From contig CAJTHL010000006.1 of the NCBI GenBank assembly GCA_910576205.1, forward strand, positions 1 through 64,000: a stretch of DNA of 64,000 nt. Direction: 5' to 3'. Numbering within the stretch: the stretch's first letter is position 1; every line of letters begins with the position of its first letter. Shown here piece after piece: positions 46,101-54,926 of this stretch. The DNA is from Clostridia bacterium (GTDB taxonomy: Bacteria > Bacillota > Clostridia > Lachnospirales > Lachnospiraceae). Under the pieces are notes generated by a model. The model worked only from the letters and a program-made list of their open reading frames with translations. It had not been told where the DNA came from and did not search any database. The position numbers and the translations under genes are program-made.

Positions 46101-47225
46101 TCAAATTCCTTGTTGAAAATACGCCTGTATCTCTTCCGGTGTCTTTCCATCCAGCCCCATTTTTTCCAGGGTGCGCCCTGTGGCAAAATAATCCGTGTCG
46201 TTATAGGCGCAGGCCAGATGAATCACGGATTCTATCAGCACGGGCCTAAGGCCTGCATTTTTCGCCAGCTCATAAACAGGCACCAGAAGATAGGGCACAT
46301 CCTCCGATATGTAGCGCTCCTCTGCGGACTTTGGCGCATTTTTCACCTTCCCATGGGTGACGGATGAGCGGTTAAACTCATAGACCGTCTCACACTGACA
46401 GCCATAGAGGGCGTTCATAGCCTCCAGCTCCGTGCGCAGCCTGTACCCGTAGGCTTCTCCCACCTGCATACGCTCCAGATCCATCTTTGCCGCCGCCCGG
46501 GCTGTTGACGGGCTGCAGCAGTCCACGTAATAATTGAATTCCCCGTTAAAATTTTCCAGAAGGCCGATGTTTACCGCCGTCATCAGCGGATGGCCTCCAA
46601 AGTTAATATTCTCAAGTCCCGCCTCCAAAGGCGTCTTTAAATACTCCACCGGAATGGGAATAGCCGCTTCCGTGCGGGCCCTCTGCCTGGGCGTATTGTG
46701 GGAGCCCGGAAAAATGCTTACGGGAAGAAATCTTTTAAGTCCCATAATATCCAGCTGCGCCGGCCCGGACAGGCGGGTGGCCCAGGGAATGCTGATAGCA
46801 TCCACAAAAGTCAGGTTCAGCCCTTTTCTGGAAGAATTTTCCAGCATTTGGTGTAACACCAGTCCCGCAAAATTCCCAGGCATCACAAGCAGCGTCTGAT
46901 TGTCCCGCAGATAAGGAAGCATTCTCTCAAAGAGGAGCTCCTGGGCAAAGGAGGGGCACACCATCACCAGAGTATCCGCAAAGGAGACAGCCTCCTCCAT
47001 ATCCGTAACCGCCTTTGCTATCCGCTCAAACCCGCCCAGAAGAAGCTTGTCCCCATGATCTTCCCCAAGGGCACGGATGCCTCCCTGCTCCCGGATGGCG
47101 CGAATCTGGGTGTCAAACTCCAAAGAGTCGTAGATGCAGACCTCTCTCCCAAGCTTTGTCAGATGATAGGCCGCCGTCATACCGCCGTTTCCGGCTCCGA
47201 TTACCGTAATTCTCTCCCTACACAT
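46101..47225 (-). CDS. NAD(P)-dependent octopine/nopaline dehydrogenase family enzyme
   Basis: 374 residues, full length. N-terminal dinucleotide fold [20 protein letters not shown], a middle [16 protein letters not shown], and the all-helical octopine dehydrogenase domain ([40 protein letters not shown]). Opine dehydrogenases reversibly join an amino acid to a 2-oxo acid. Start ATG overlaps the ABC ATPase end by 8 nt: translational coupling to an amino-acid importer. Could make a metallophore-type opine or break down an imported one; absence of a nicotianamine-synthase-like gene favours breakdown. Confidence 0.85.
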   Translation of the reverse strand: MCRERITVIGAGNGGMTAAYHLTKLGREVCIYDSLEFDTQIRAIREQGGIRALGEDHGDKLLLGGFERIAKAVTDMEEAVSFADTLVMVCPSFAQELLFERMLPYLRDNQTLLVMPGNFAGLVLHQMLENSSRKGLNLTFVDAISIPWATRLSGPAQLDIMGLKRFLPVSIFPGSHNTPRQRARTEAAIPIPVEYLKTPLEAGLENINFGGHPLMTAVNIGLLENFNGEFNYYVDCCSPSTARAAAKMDLERMQVGEAYGYRLRTELEAMNALYGCQCETVYEFNRSSVTHGKVKNAPKSAEERYISEDVPYLLVPVYELAKNAGLRPVLIESVIHLACAYNDTDYFATGRTLEKMGLDGKTPEEIQAYFQQGI

Positions 47226-47949
47226 TTAACACCTTCGACAAAAATTCCTGCGTCCTGGGATTCCGGGGATGATTAAAGATTTCCTCCGGCGTTCCCTCCT
47301 CCAGCACAATTCCCTGGTCGATAAAGAGCACCCGGTCTCCCACTTCCTTGGCAAAGCCCATCTCATGGGTGACAATCACCATGGTCATGCCCTCCTTTGC
47401 CAGAGCCTTCATCACATCCAGCACCTCCCCCACCATCTCGGGATCCAGCGCGGAGGTGGGCTCGTCAAAAAGCATCACATCCGGCTCCATGGCCAGGGCC
47501 CGCACAATGGCAATGCGCTGCTTCTGTCCGCCGGAAAGTTCGCCGGGGAAACTGTCCGCCTTCTCCCTAAGGCCCACCCGGTCTAAGAGCTCATTGGCCT
47601 TGGCCTGGGCGTCCTCCCTGCTGACTCCTTTCACACGGATGGGGCCCACCGTAATGTTATCCATAATAGACAGGTTGTTAAACAGGTTAAACTGTTGGAA
47701 CACCATGCCCATTTTCTGTCGGATCTTCGCAATATCCGCCTTAGGGTCTGTAATATCCGTCCCCTCAAAAATCACCTGGCCGCCTGTGGGCTCCTCCAGC
47801 AGGTTCAGACACCTGAGAAAGGTGCTTTTGCCGGACCCGGAAGGTCCGATAACCACTACCACTTCGCCCTTTTCAATACTCTGGTCAATGCCGTTTAGCA
47901 CCTGCAGACCCCCAAAGCTCTTTCTCAATCCTCTTGTCTCAATCAGCAT
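47218..47949 (-). CDS. Polar amino acid ABC transporter ATPase (GlnQ type)
   Basis: 243 residues; ATG 47947-47949 with GGGGG 8 nt upstream (a GTG one codon earlier also possible). Walker [11 protein letters not shown]-loop [17 protein letters not shown], signature [15 protein letters not shown], Walker [16 protein letters not shown]-loop VTHEM. Confidence 0.95.
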   Translation of the reverse strand: MLIETRGLRKSFGGLQVLNGIDQSIEKGEVVVVIGPSGSGKSTFLRCLNLLEEPTGGQVIFEGTDITDPKADIAKIRQKMGMVFQQFNLFNNLSIMDNITVGPIRVKGVSREDAQAKANELLDRVGLREKADSFPGELSGGQKQRIAIVRALAMEPDVMLFDEPTSALDPEMVGEVLDVMKALAKEGMTMVIVTHEMGFAKEVGDRVLFIDQGIVLEEGTPEEIFNHPRNPRTQEFLSKVLNV

Positions 47950-47967
47950 CACATTTTCCCCCTTAAC

Positions 47968-48708
47968 TTAAGCAGCCTGGGCCTTTTTTGACATTTCCCT
48001 GTTTCCCGGTTTCCTCTCCCTGTTCAGACGCTTTTCCAGCAGTCCCACCAGCCTGCTGATCACAAAACACAGTATGAAATAATACACTGCCAGCACCAGG
48101 TAACAGGGAAGCATACTGTATGTCAGTGTTTTCACCACATTGTTGCTGTAGGACAGGTCTGCCACACCCAGGTAAGAAATCACTGCCGTTTCCTTAATCA
48201 GCGTCACAAACTCATTGCACAGAGCCGGAAGCACATTCTTGATGGCCTGGGGCAGGATAATAAGGCGCATAGCCATGCCCTTTTTCATACCCACACACAG
48301 AGCCGCCTCCATCTGCCCGCCGTCCACGGCCTGGATGCCGGAGCGGAATACCTCCGCCACGTAAGCGCCGCTATTTAGGGAAATGGCGATCAGACAGGGG
48401 ACCAGGCACTCCAGATCCATGTCCAGAAGCTTGCCCGCCGGCATGGGAATCAATAAGGGAATACCAAAAAAGGCCACCCACAGCTGCACGATCACAGGCG
48501 TCCCCCGGAACACCTCTATGTATACTCTGGAAAACCCATTCATTAGCTTTGTGAGAATGCTCTTTCCCTTTGCCATACGCATCAGGCAGATCAGCAGACC
48601 GCACAAAGCTCCCCCCACCACGCCGATCAATGCAATCACTATGGTATTTCTGGCTCCTTGCAGATAATACGGATAGTACCCTGTAAAAATTTCCAAAAAA
48701 TCTCCCAT
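47968..48708 (-). CDS. Polar amino acid ABC transporter permease
   Basis: 246 residues, HisM/GlnP type: GARNTIVIALIGVVGGALCG, EVFRGTPVIVQLW, SGAYVAEVFRSGIQAVDGGQ and MEAALCVGMKKGMAMRLIIL (EAA loop). Single permease, so it should work as a homodimer. Separated from the binding protein gene by a 235-nt gap with a strong hairpin. Confidence 0.94.
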   Translation of the reverse strand: MGDFLEIFTGYYPYYLQGARNTIVIALIGVVGGALCGLLICLMRMAKGKSILTKLMNGFSRVYIEVFRGTPVIVQLWVAFFGIPLLIPMPAGKLLDMDLECLVPCLIAISLNSGAYVAEVFRSGIQAVDGGQMEAALCVGMKKGMAMRLIILPQAIKNVLPALCNEFVTLIKETAVISYLGVADLSYSNNVVKTLTYSMLPCYLVLAVYYFILCFVISRLVGLLEKRLNRERKPGNREMSKKAQAA

Positions 48709-48803
48709 CTCTTCTCCCTCCGGTTTCTCAAATACCTTCTGTAAGATGCTGCCTTAAGGAATCCGGCGGGCATCCCATCCGCACCTTCACAAAACAGCAA
48801 AAG

Positions 48804-48835
48804 CCGGGCCGGGAAGGGTATCCTTCCCAGCTCCG
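48804..48835 (-). terminator. Attenuator-like hairpin between binding protein and permease genes
   Basis: GGGAAGG-ATAC-CCTTCCC (48811-48828) inside a CCGG/CCGG extension, followed on the minus strand by CTTTTGCTGTTTT. Partial termination here would keep the binding protein in excess over membrane components, as usual for such operons. Confidence 0.5.
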
Positions 48836-48943
48836 GTCTGTAAAATCACTCTGACTATACAGTCGTATCCTGTTTGACAGGCTCCCATATCCTTTGCAAA
48901 ACACACATCCGGCCTGTCTTACATTTTTCACAAGGGGTTGTCC

Positions 48944-49858
48944 TTATTCTGCGGTCTCTTCGCCCTCTGTTCCAGCATCATCCCCGGCTGCTTCCTCCAC
49001 ATCCAGGAACTGGGCTGTCCATTCGCCAATAAGGTTCTTCTCTACCACCTCGTCAATAATGGCGTTGACTTTCTCCTGCATCTCTGTATTTCCCTCCTGG
49101 ATGCAGACGCCCAGGTCATTCTTCTCTGTGGGAATGTCCAGCTTTGCGATGCCCAGCTGGTCGTTTCTTGCCACTACGCTGAGAGCCACGCCGTCCTCAC
49201 AGAACATGCCGTCCAGCTTGCCCTCCGCAACCATCATTACCATATCCTGTACGTTAGGAACGATCTGCGCAGTGTCTGTGCCTGCATACTGGTTTGCCAG
49301 CTCCTCCTGGAAGGAACCTGTCTGACCGCCGATTTTCTGGCCCTTCAGATCATCCAGGCTTGCGTACTTCTCTTCATTTCCGGCTTTTACCAGAAGGGAC
49401 TGCTCCGCGGTATAGTAGGGCTTGGAGAACAGGCACTTACGGCCTTCCTTAATACTCATGCCGGAGATTACCAGGTCAAATTTGCCTGCGTCCAGGCTTC
49501 CGATAAGCCCGTCGAAGCTCATATCTGTAAGCTCCAGCTCCATACCAAGGGAATCTGCTATGTACTTAGCCAGCTCCACGTCAACGCCTACCAGCTCCCT
49601 GCCGTTCTCTGTCTCTGCATAAAATTCAAAGGGCGGGTAATCCCCGGACATACCAACCTTCAGAATTTCCTTCTCCCCAGAGGGCTCCTCAGCCTCCGGT
49701 GTCTCCCCTTCCTGGGTATCCGGCGCTTCCGCCTCCTGTCCCGGATCCCCGGACTGAGCCGGTTCCTCTGCGGGCTTGGAACCACATGCCATCAAGCCAA
49801 GGGCCAGCGTCATACCCAGGGCCGCGGCCATCACTTTCTTCCACATTTTCTTTTTCAT
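48944..49858 (-). CDS. Amino acid-binding lipoprotein of the opine-type operon
   Basis: 304 residues from ATG 49856-49858. Lipobox LMAC, acidic linker, family 3 solute-binding fold (LKVGMSGDYPPFEFYAETEN, GVDVELAKYIADSLGMELEL, FDLVISGMSIKEGRKCLFSK, DLKGQKIGGQTGSFQEELAN). The Asp/Arg ligand pattern of alpha-amino acid receptors is only partly visible: RKC replaces the more usual R-(X)2-(V/F)-x-F. It may bind a conjugate rather than a simple amino acid. Strong promoter at 49949-49977. Confidence 0.92.
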   Translation of the reverse strand: MKKKMWKKVMAAALGMTLALGLMACGSKPAEEPAQSGDPGQEAEAPDTQEGETPEAEEPSGEKEILKVGMSGDYPPFEFYAETENGRELVGVDVELAKYIADSLGMELELTDMSFDGLIGSLDAGKFDLVISGMSIKEGRKCLFSKPYYTAEQSLLVKAGNEEKYASLDDLKGQKIGGQTGSFQEELANQYAGTDTAQIVPNVQDMVMMVAEGKLDGMFCEDGVALSVVARNDQLGIAKLDIPTEKNDLGVCIQEGNTEMQEKVNAIIDEVVEKNLIGEWTAQFLDVEEAAGDDAGTEGEETAE

Positions 49859-49948
49859 AATAATTATCCTCACATTCCTATACATTTGACAGACCAGGCT
49901 GTCCCATTCCTTCCGTTATGGGATACGCCTCATTTCCGCCATGCTCTT

Positions 49949-49977
49949 ATCATAAACATCCTTTTTCTGTTTGTCAA
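49949..49977 (-). promoter_or_regulatory. Promoter of the amino-acid/opine operon
   Basis: Minus strand TTGACA (49972-49977), 17 bp, TATGAT (49949-49954). The ~85-nt leader has two small stems, TCCCAT/ATGGGA and GACAG/CTGTC, before the ribosome binding site. Confidence 0.85.
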
Positions 49978-49997
49978 TTCCTTTTTTGCATAAAAAT

Positions 49998-50264
49998 TCA
50001 CCATTTTTTGTATTTTATTCCTTCATTATGCATACAACTATCCCACCTTGCCGTCTGCTCCAGTCCGATAGAGCAGATTACGGCTCCCGCTCCGCTCTCA
50101 CGGCCATGTTTTAGCTGAATGGTCTCCATAATGACATTGCGCCTCTCCGCGGAGGCCACAATGGCAATCAGCTCCTTCTCTGCCTGCAGGGGAACCCCGT
50201 AAATAGAAGCCGCCTCCCTGATAGTCTCTATGCCGGGAATCTGCGAATCGGCCCTATACTGCAA
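49998..50264 (-). pseudogene. C-terminal remnant of a P-II-type signalling protein
   Basis: Frame without a proper start (open from a TTG-like codon; no ribosome binding site) reads GIETIREAASIYGVPLQAEK, ELIAIVASAERRNVIMETIQ, then SGAGAVICSIGLEQTA. This matches the second half of the P-II-like proteins that accompany DUF1538 membrane proteins (GTG-EE-A-FYGV-IQPEKEIVLILV...G-GIAFSLPV pattern). The first ~45 residues with the beta-1/alpha-1 part are missing. A DUF1538 relic lies immediately upstream. Confidence 0.6.
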
Positions 50265-50271
50265 AGAGAAA

Positions 50272-50403
50272 TCAGTCCGAAACTGTCGCTCCCGGAGTCA
50301 GAGGAACCGCCAGGATGCTTAAGGCCAGCACAATTCCCGTAATAGGCAGAACCGCCGCCATAGATTCCTTTACCTTTTCCTTTAAAAGTGCATTGTAAAA
50401 CAA
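50272..50403 (-). pseudogene. N-terminal remnant of a DUF1538 membrane protein
   Basis: A 43-codon frame from TTG 50401-50403 (GAGAGGAG upstream) encodes LLKEKVKESMAAVLPITGIV then LALSILAVPLTPG and stops. That is the first membrane helix of DUF1538 proteins (normally 230 or ~500 residues). Adjacent to the P-II remnant: a single deletion probably fused the start of one gene to the end of the other. Confidence 0.55.
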
Positions 50404-50527
50404 ACGAAAACTCCTCTCTTACTTCTGCCTGTCTATATGCGTAAAAACATTTTTTACCCTTGTTTCTTCTATTCTACTGTATCCCAGGCTGTTACACCAA
50501 TTAAATTTATGTTAAATTTTTATTTGC

Positions 50528-50556
50528 TTGCCGCCTCCGGCAAATCATGTTAGGAT
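50528..50556 (+). promoter_or_regulatory. Candidate promoter of the acetate kinase gene
   Basis: TTGCCG (50528-50533), 17 bp, TAGGAT (50551-50556). TTGCCG-CCTC-CGGCAA forms an inverted repeat over the -35, a possible operator. Confidence 0.4.
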
Positions 50557-50632
50557 ATTTATATGGAAGCGGCCGGAGCATTGTTTTATCCGGTCTGCAT
50601 CCCCCCAGAATAAAAACGGAGGTTCCTGTTTT

Positions 50633-51823
50633 ATGAAAGTATTAGTCTGCAATGCGGGAAGCACATCCCTTAAATTCAAGCTTTTTGATATGCCGGGAGA
50701 TACGGTCCTGGCCGACGGCAAAGTAGAAAGAGTAGGAAGCCCGGACAATGCCATTTTCCATTTTGGAAAGCCCGACGGCTACCGGGTTTTCCGGGAAAAC
50801 CAGTGTATTACCACCTACACGGAAGGCATTCAGATGTTCCTTGATTGCCTTTTGGATCCCCAGAACGGGGTTCTGAAAGATCTGGGAGAATTAGAGCGGG
50901 TAGGATTTAAGACGGTTCTGTCCAAGGACCATTACGGCATCCACGAACTGACCCCGGATGTTTTAAAAGGCATGGAGGACTATCTGGTGGTTGCGCCCGC
51001 CCACAACACTCCCTATCTCCAGGCCATCCGTCAGTTTCAGGAGCTGACCCCCCAGGCCATGCTTATCGGGGCCTTTGAAACCGCCTTCCACACCACCATC
51101 CCCCTGGAGCGCAAAATGTACGGCATCCCCTATGAGTGGTATGAGAAATACGGCATTGAACGTCTGGGATATCACGGCGCTTCCCACAGCTATGTGGCCG
51201 ACACGCTGACGCAGCTTTACGGCGACACAGACAAAGCCATCTCCTGCCATCTGGGTGGAAGCGGCTCCCTGTGCGCCATTGACCACGGCAAGAGCGTGGA
51301 CACCAGCTTCGGCCTCTCCCTGCAGGTGGGCTTAATCCAGTCCAACCGCAACGGGGATATAGACCCCTTTATCATCCCCTTCCTTCTGAAAGAGGGAATG
51401 CTCCTGGAAGAGGTCCTGGAGGGGCTGGCAAAAAAAGGCGGGCTTCTGGGTATTTCCGGCGTCAGCAACGACCTGCGACTGGTACAGGAGGCCGCAAACC
51501 AGGGAAATGCGCGTGCACAGCTTGCCATAGACGTGTACTGTAACGGCATCGTCCGCTACATCGGTTCCTACTATGCGGAGCTGGGCGGCCTTAAGCACCT
51601 GGTATTCACCGGCGGCATCGGCGAGCACAGCAGCGTAGTGCGCCGGAAGGTCTGCGATTCCCTGCGGCATATGGGTGTATGGCTTGACCCGGAAAAAAAT
51701 ATTTCCTATTCCGAAAACGCCCTAATCTCCCAGCCGGATTCCCCTGTGGCTATCCATGTGATTCCGGCAAACGAAGAGCTGGGGGTAGCGCGAAAGACAT
51801 ATGCCTATGAAAAGCAGATATAA
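50633..51823 (+). CDS. Divergent acetate kinase family protein
   Basis: 396 residues from ATG 50633 (GGAGG upstream). ASKHA fold: VCNAGSTSLKFKLF (Asn7), GYHGASHSYV (His181 region), HLGGSGSLCAIDHGKSVDTS, RNGDIDP (Arg239), FTGGIGEHS and IPANEELGVAR (Glu near 382). Two active-site positions differ from canonical AckA: GHRVVHGG is replaced by GFKTVLSK, putting Lys93 at the Arg91 position, and FDTAFH is FETAFH, putting Glu149 at the Asp148 position. No pta gene is adjacent. It may phosphorylate another short acid or have altered kinetics. Confidence 0.85.
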   Translation: MKVLVCNAGSTSLKFKLFDMPGDTVLADGKVERVGSPDNAIFHFGKPDGYRVFRENQCITTYTEGIQMFLDCLLDPQNGVLKDLGELERVGFKTVLSKDHYGIHELTPDVLKGMEDYLVVAPAHNTPYLQAIRQFQELTPQAMLIGAFETAFHTTIPLERKMYGIPYEWYEKYGIERLGYHGASHSYVADTLTQLYGDTDKAISCHLGGSGSLCAIDHGKSVDTSFGLSLQVGLIQSNRNGDIDPFIIPFLLKEGMLLEEVLEGLAKKGGLLGISGVSNDLRLVQEAANQGNARAQLAIDVYCNGIVRYIGSYYAELGGLKHLVFTGGIGEHSSVVRRKVCDSLRHMGVWLDPEKNISYSENALISQPDSPVAIHVIPANEELGVARKTYAYEKQI

Positions 51824-51881
51824 GAAAAAAAGACGCCATCTGAGAGGACGGCCCAAACGGCCGTCCTCTCAGATGGCGTCT
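51824..51881 (-). terminator. Strong terminator after the DUF1622 gene
   Basis: 23-bp perfect stem (51831-51853 with 51859-51881; outer bases AGACGCC / GGCGTCT, loop CAAAC). On the minus strand it is followed by seven T. The stem includes the last bases of the DUF1622 gene and also closes the acetate kinase transcript. Confidence 0.9.
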
Positions 51882-52212
51882 ATTCCATCCCCTCCATCTG
51901 TTCCGCCTTTTCATTTTTAATCTCCCAGTGAATGAGAAGGGTCAGCGCCGCCCGGAGAGCAATGATACTGGCCACAATGAGAATTTCCGACATTTCCCGC
52001 ACAATCACGGTACGAAGTATCTCGCTTCCCAGCTTAAACTCCAGTCCCATGGCCATGCCTTTTGCCAGATTCAGCCGGGTCAGGGGGTTTTGTTTTACAT
52101 ACTCCATCACTCCCCGCAGACCCGCTGCGATAATCACCACCGCGCCCACAAACTCAAAGAGCAGAATCGCTCCATTTACCAGGACATTCAAACACTCGTG
52201 CAGCACTTCCAT
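51880..52212 (-). CDS. DUF1622 membrane protein
   Basis: 110 residues from ATG 52210-52212. Two to three hydrophobic helices (GAILLFEFVGAVVIIAAGLR, EILIVASIIALRAALTLLIH) and a conserved LNLAKGMAMGLEFKLGSEIL loop between them. Family of small integral membrane proteins without known function. Last gene after the S41 protease. Confidence 0.85.
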   Translation of the reverse strand: MEVLHECLNVLVNGAILLFEFVGAVVIIAAGLRGVMEYVKQNPLTRLNLAKGMAMGLEFKLGSEILRTVIVREMSEILIVASIIALRAALTLLIHWEIKNEKAEQMEGME

Positions 52213-52296
52213 TTCCTTTCCTCCCTTGTGCAGGCGCATTCCCAAATCCCCTCCCCATACCCCTGTATGGAAGGGGGCTTTTATCTACCCTTTATC

Positions 52297-53550
52297 TCAC
52301 TTCAGCTTCTGGCGGATCACATCCATGGCGGCCTGAATCTGATTATCCTCATCATAGGTGATGACTACCCTGCCCTTCAGGGACTCATCCAGCTCCACCT
52401 CCACGTCCGGGGCAATGCCCACACCGTGGATATCATTTCCCTTGGGAGTATAATATTTTGAAATGGTAAGCTTGATGGCCGTTCCGTCACTGAGCTCGAA
52501 GGGCTGCTGTACAATGCCCTTTCCGTAAGTCTGGGTTCCCACAATGGTTCCTATTCCGTAATCCTTGATGGCCCCTGCAAAGATTTCCGACGCGCTGGCG
52601 CTGTTTCCGTTTACCAGAACCACAAGGGGCTTATCAAAATAATGCTCCGCGTCGGATTTCGCCTCGCTGCGGTTTCCGTTTTTATCCACCGTGTAAACAA
52701 TGAGCCCCTCGGGAAGCATCATGTCCGCCATAGCGGTCACTGCCTTTACCACGCCGCCTCCATTGTCACGCAGGTCAATAATCAGCCCCTTCATACCTCT
52801 GGCCTCCAGATTCTCCAGGGCCGCCGCAAACTGCTCGCTGGTTACCGTGTCAAACTCGCTGACCGCAATATATCCAATCTGATCGTCCAGGAGTTCCGAC
52901 TCCACCGTAGGCACCTCCACCGGCCTGCGCTCCACGTCCACCTCTACATAATCTTCCTGACCCTCCCGCACCATGGTCAGATGTACGAAGGTGCCTTCCT
53001 CACCCTTGATCTCGGTTACCAGCTTGCTCAGATCCTGCCCGGTGGCCTCTTTACCCTCCACCGCATAGAGAATATCCCCTGGCAGAATCCCCGCCTCCAT
53101 AGCAGGGAATCCTTCGTAAACCTTTACCACCACAATGAGACCGGTATTGATATTCTGGCTGAACATGGCCCCGATACCGCAGTAGCTTCCCTGGCTGCCG
53201 TCCAGCATACTCCGGAATTCCTCCGTAGTGTAGTAGGCTGCATAGGGATCCTCCAGTCCGTAGAGCATGCCGGTATAGAGATATTTCTCCACCTGCTCCG
53301 CGTCCACTTCATTGAGATAGTAGGCGTTGACCAGATCTTCAATCTCCTGCATTTTCTGGGTAATCCGCCGGCTGGTCACGTCCATGCAGCCCTCTTCTGT
53401 CTGTTTCTGGCCGGAAAACAGTCCCCTGCCAGACATTGGCAGAAGGAGATATACCAGAACCAGTACCACAACTACCGCCAGACAGACGCCTGCTCCGCAG
53501 AAAAGCCCTCTGCGGAATATTTTTTTATTTTCCATTTGCTGCTCTTCCAT
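52297..53550 (-). CDS. S41-family C-terminal processing peptidase
   Basis: 417 residues. N-terminal single membrane anchor (GLFCGAGVCLAVVVVLVLVY), PDZ domain (IVVVKVYEGFPAMEAGILPG, DILYAVEGKEA), protease core with RDNGGG, catalytic Ser in NGNSASASEIFAGA and Lys in TQTYGKGIVQ. Extracellular protease of the CtpA/CtpB type; in this location it likely trims the neighbouring cell-wall hydrolase or its regulators. AAAGGAAG before the ATG. Confidence 0.94.
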   Translation of the reverse strand: MEEQQMENKKIFRRGLFCGAGVCLAVVVVLVLVYLLLPMSGRGLFSGQKQTEEGCMDVTSRRITQKMQEIEDLVNAYYLNEVDAEQVEKYLYTGMLYGLEDPYAAYYTTEEFRSMLDGSQGSYCGIGAMFSQNINTGLIVVVKVYEGFPAMEAGILPGDILYAVEGKEATGQDLSKLVTEIKGEEGTFVHLTMVREGQEDYVEVDVERRPVEVPTVESELLDDQIGYIAVSEFDTVTSEQFAAALENLEARGMKGLIIDLRDNGGGVVKAVTAMADMMLPEGLIVYTVDKNGNRSEAKSDAEHYFDKPLVVLVNGNSASASEIFAGAIKDYGIGTIVGTQTYGKGIVQQPFELSDGTAIKLTISKYYTPKGNDIHGVGIAPDVEVELDESLKGRVVITYDEDNQIQAAMDVIRQKLK

Positions 53551-53608
53551 TTGCTGTTCTTCCTTTTTATATAAACATACGCCAATGGGCGTCGTCCCAT
53601 GCCCGCCT

Positions 53609-54922
53609 TTAGTTCACGTACCCCAGCGGGTTTACATAAACTCCGTTCTTAATCACGCCAAAGTGTAGATGGGGGCCTGTGGAATACCCGGTGGAGCCCA
53701 CCGCCGCAATGGTATCCCCCTTATTTACCTGCTGTCCCACAGACACATACAGGGCCGAGCAGTGCATATAAACTGTGGACATACCTCCGCCGTGGGATAT
53801 TACAATGTAGTTGCCGGCTGATTTGTGGTAGGTAGCCGTAGTCACCACGCCGGAATAGGACGCCAGAATTGCCGAACCGGAGGGCGCTCCGATATCAATA
53901 CCCTTATGGTTTGCCGTGGCCCCCGCAATGGGAACATCCCGGTTTCCAAAGGGGCTGGTAATGCGGTGGCTTGCCGGTAAGGGCCACAAAAATCCCGAGG
54001 CGCCTCCGTCGCCATGCTCTGCGCTAGCATTTGCCGCCGCTGCTGCCGCAATGGCGTTTTCCACCTGATCCAGGGCCTTCTCCTGTTCCAGAAGCTGCTC
54101 CTTGTAATCCGCCGCGTCGCTGTTGGCCTCGTTGATCTGGCTCTGGTATGCGGCAATTTCCTTTGACTTGGTAGAAATCAGAAGATCCACCGCCTCCTTC
54201 TGCTCCTCCAGTCCGTCGGAGAGCGCCTGGAGGTCAGCCTCCTCCTGCTCAAGCTGCTCCTTGTAAAGGGCAATCTGCTCTCTTGTAGCCACAAACTCAT
54301 CCATCATATTCCTGTCGTACTCGCTGATCTGGGAAATGTATTCAATTCTGCCCAGCAGATCCGCCATGCTCCTGGCCTCCAGAATGCTCTCCAGATAAGA
54401 ATCGCTTCCGTTCTCGTACATAAACTGGATTCTCAGCTTCATGTCCTCGTACTGCTTGTCCGCCCTCTCCTGGGCAGCGGCCAGCTCCTGCTCCTGCTCC
54501 TCAATATCCGCCTGCTTCTGGGTAATCTGATCCTCCACCTCTTTCATCTGTTTCGTCAGATTTTCCGCCTCTGCGTCCAGCTGGTTGATATAGGCCTGGA
54601 GATTGCTCCTGGATTTTTCCAGCTCCGCAATCTGCTCCTTTACAGAGCTGATATTCTTTTTGATATTTTCAATATTTTTTAAGGTATCCTTGCGCTTCTG
54701 TTCCAGGGCAGAGGTATCGATCTTATTTCCTGTGCCGGTCTTTTTGTCTGTCTGGCCGGATTCCTCTTTGGAATCCTCGTCCGTATCAGAATCGCCCGTG
54801 TTAATCGTTGCGTCTCCGCCGTTATACCCAATGGCATAAGCGGTTCCGTTTGAGAACAGCAATACCAGGGCAAGCAGGGCGACAAACGCCGCCCGCCTGT
54901 AATATTTCATCTTTCCATCCAT
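53609..54922 (-). CDS. EnvC-like M23-domain murein hydrolase or activator
   Basis: 437 residues. Signal peptide (MKYYRRAAFVALLALVLLFS..AYA), long coiled coil from about 70 to 290, then peptidase M23 with zinc ligands in NHKGIDIGAP (H, D) and GPHLHFGV (H-x-H). Active-site residues seem intact, unlike E. coli EnvC. Four nt downstream of ftsX: FtsEX would control this hydrolase through the coiled coil, as PcsB or CwlO are controlled. Confidence 0.94.
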   Translation of the reverse strand: MDGKMKYYRRAAFVALLALVLLFSNGTAYAIGYNGGDATINTGDSDTDEDSKEESGQTDKKTGTGNKIDTSALEQKRKDTLKNIENIKKNISSVKEQIAELEKSRSNLQAYINQLDAEAENLTKQMKEVEDQITQKQADIEEQEQELAAAQERADKQYEDMKLRIQFMYENGSDSYLESILEARSMADLLGRIEYISQISEYDRNMMDEFVATREQIALYKEQLEQEEADLQALSDGLEEQKEAVDLLISTKSKEIAAYQSQINEANSDAADYKEQLLEQEKALDQVENAIAAAAAANASAEHGDGGASGFLWPLPASHRITSPFGNRDVPIAGATANHKGIDIGAPSGSAILASYSGVVTTATYHKSAGNYIVISHGGGMSTVYMHCSALYVSVGQQVNKGDTIAAVGSTGYSTGPHLHFGVIKNGVYVNPLGYVN

Positions 54923-54926
54923 AGTC

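Noticed and set aside
45021-47225. Staphylopine-type metallophore biosynthesis
   Set aside because: The opine dehydrogenase is present but no nicotianamine-synthase-like or histidine racemase gene, and the transporter is of the amino-acid type.
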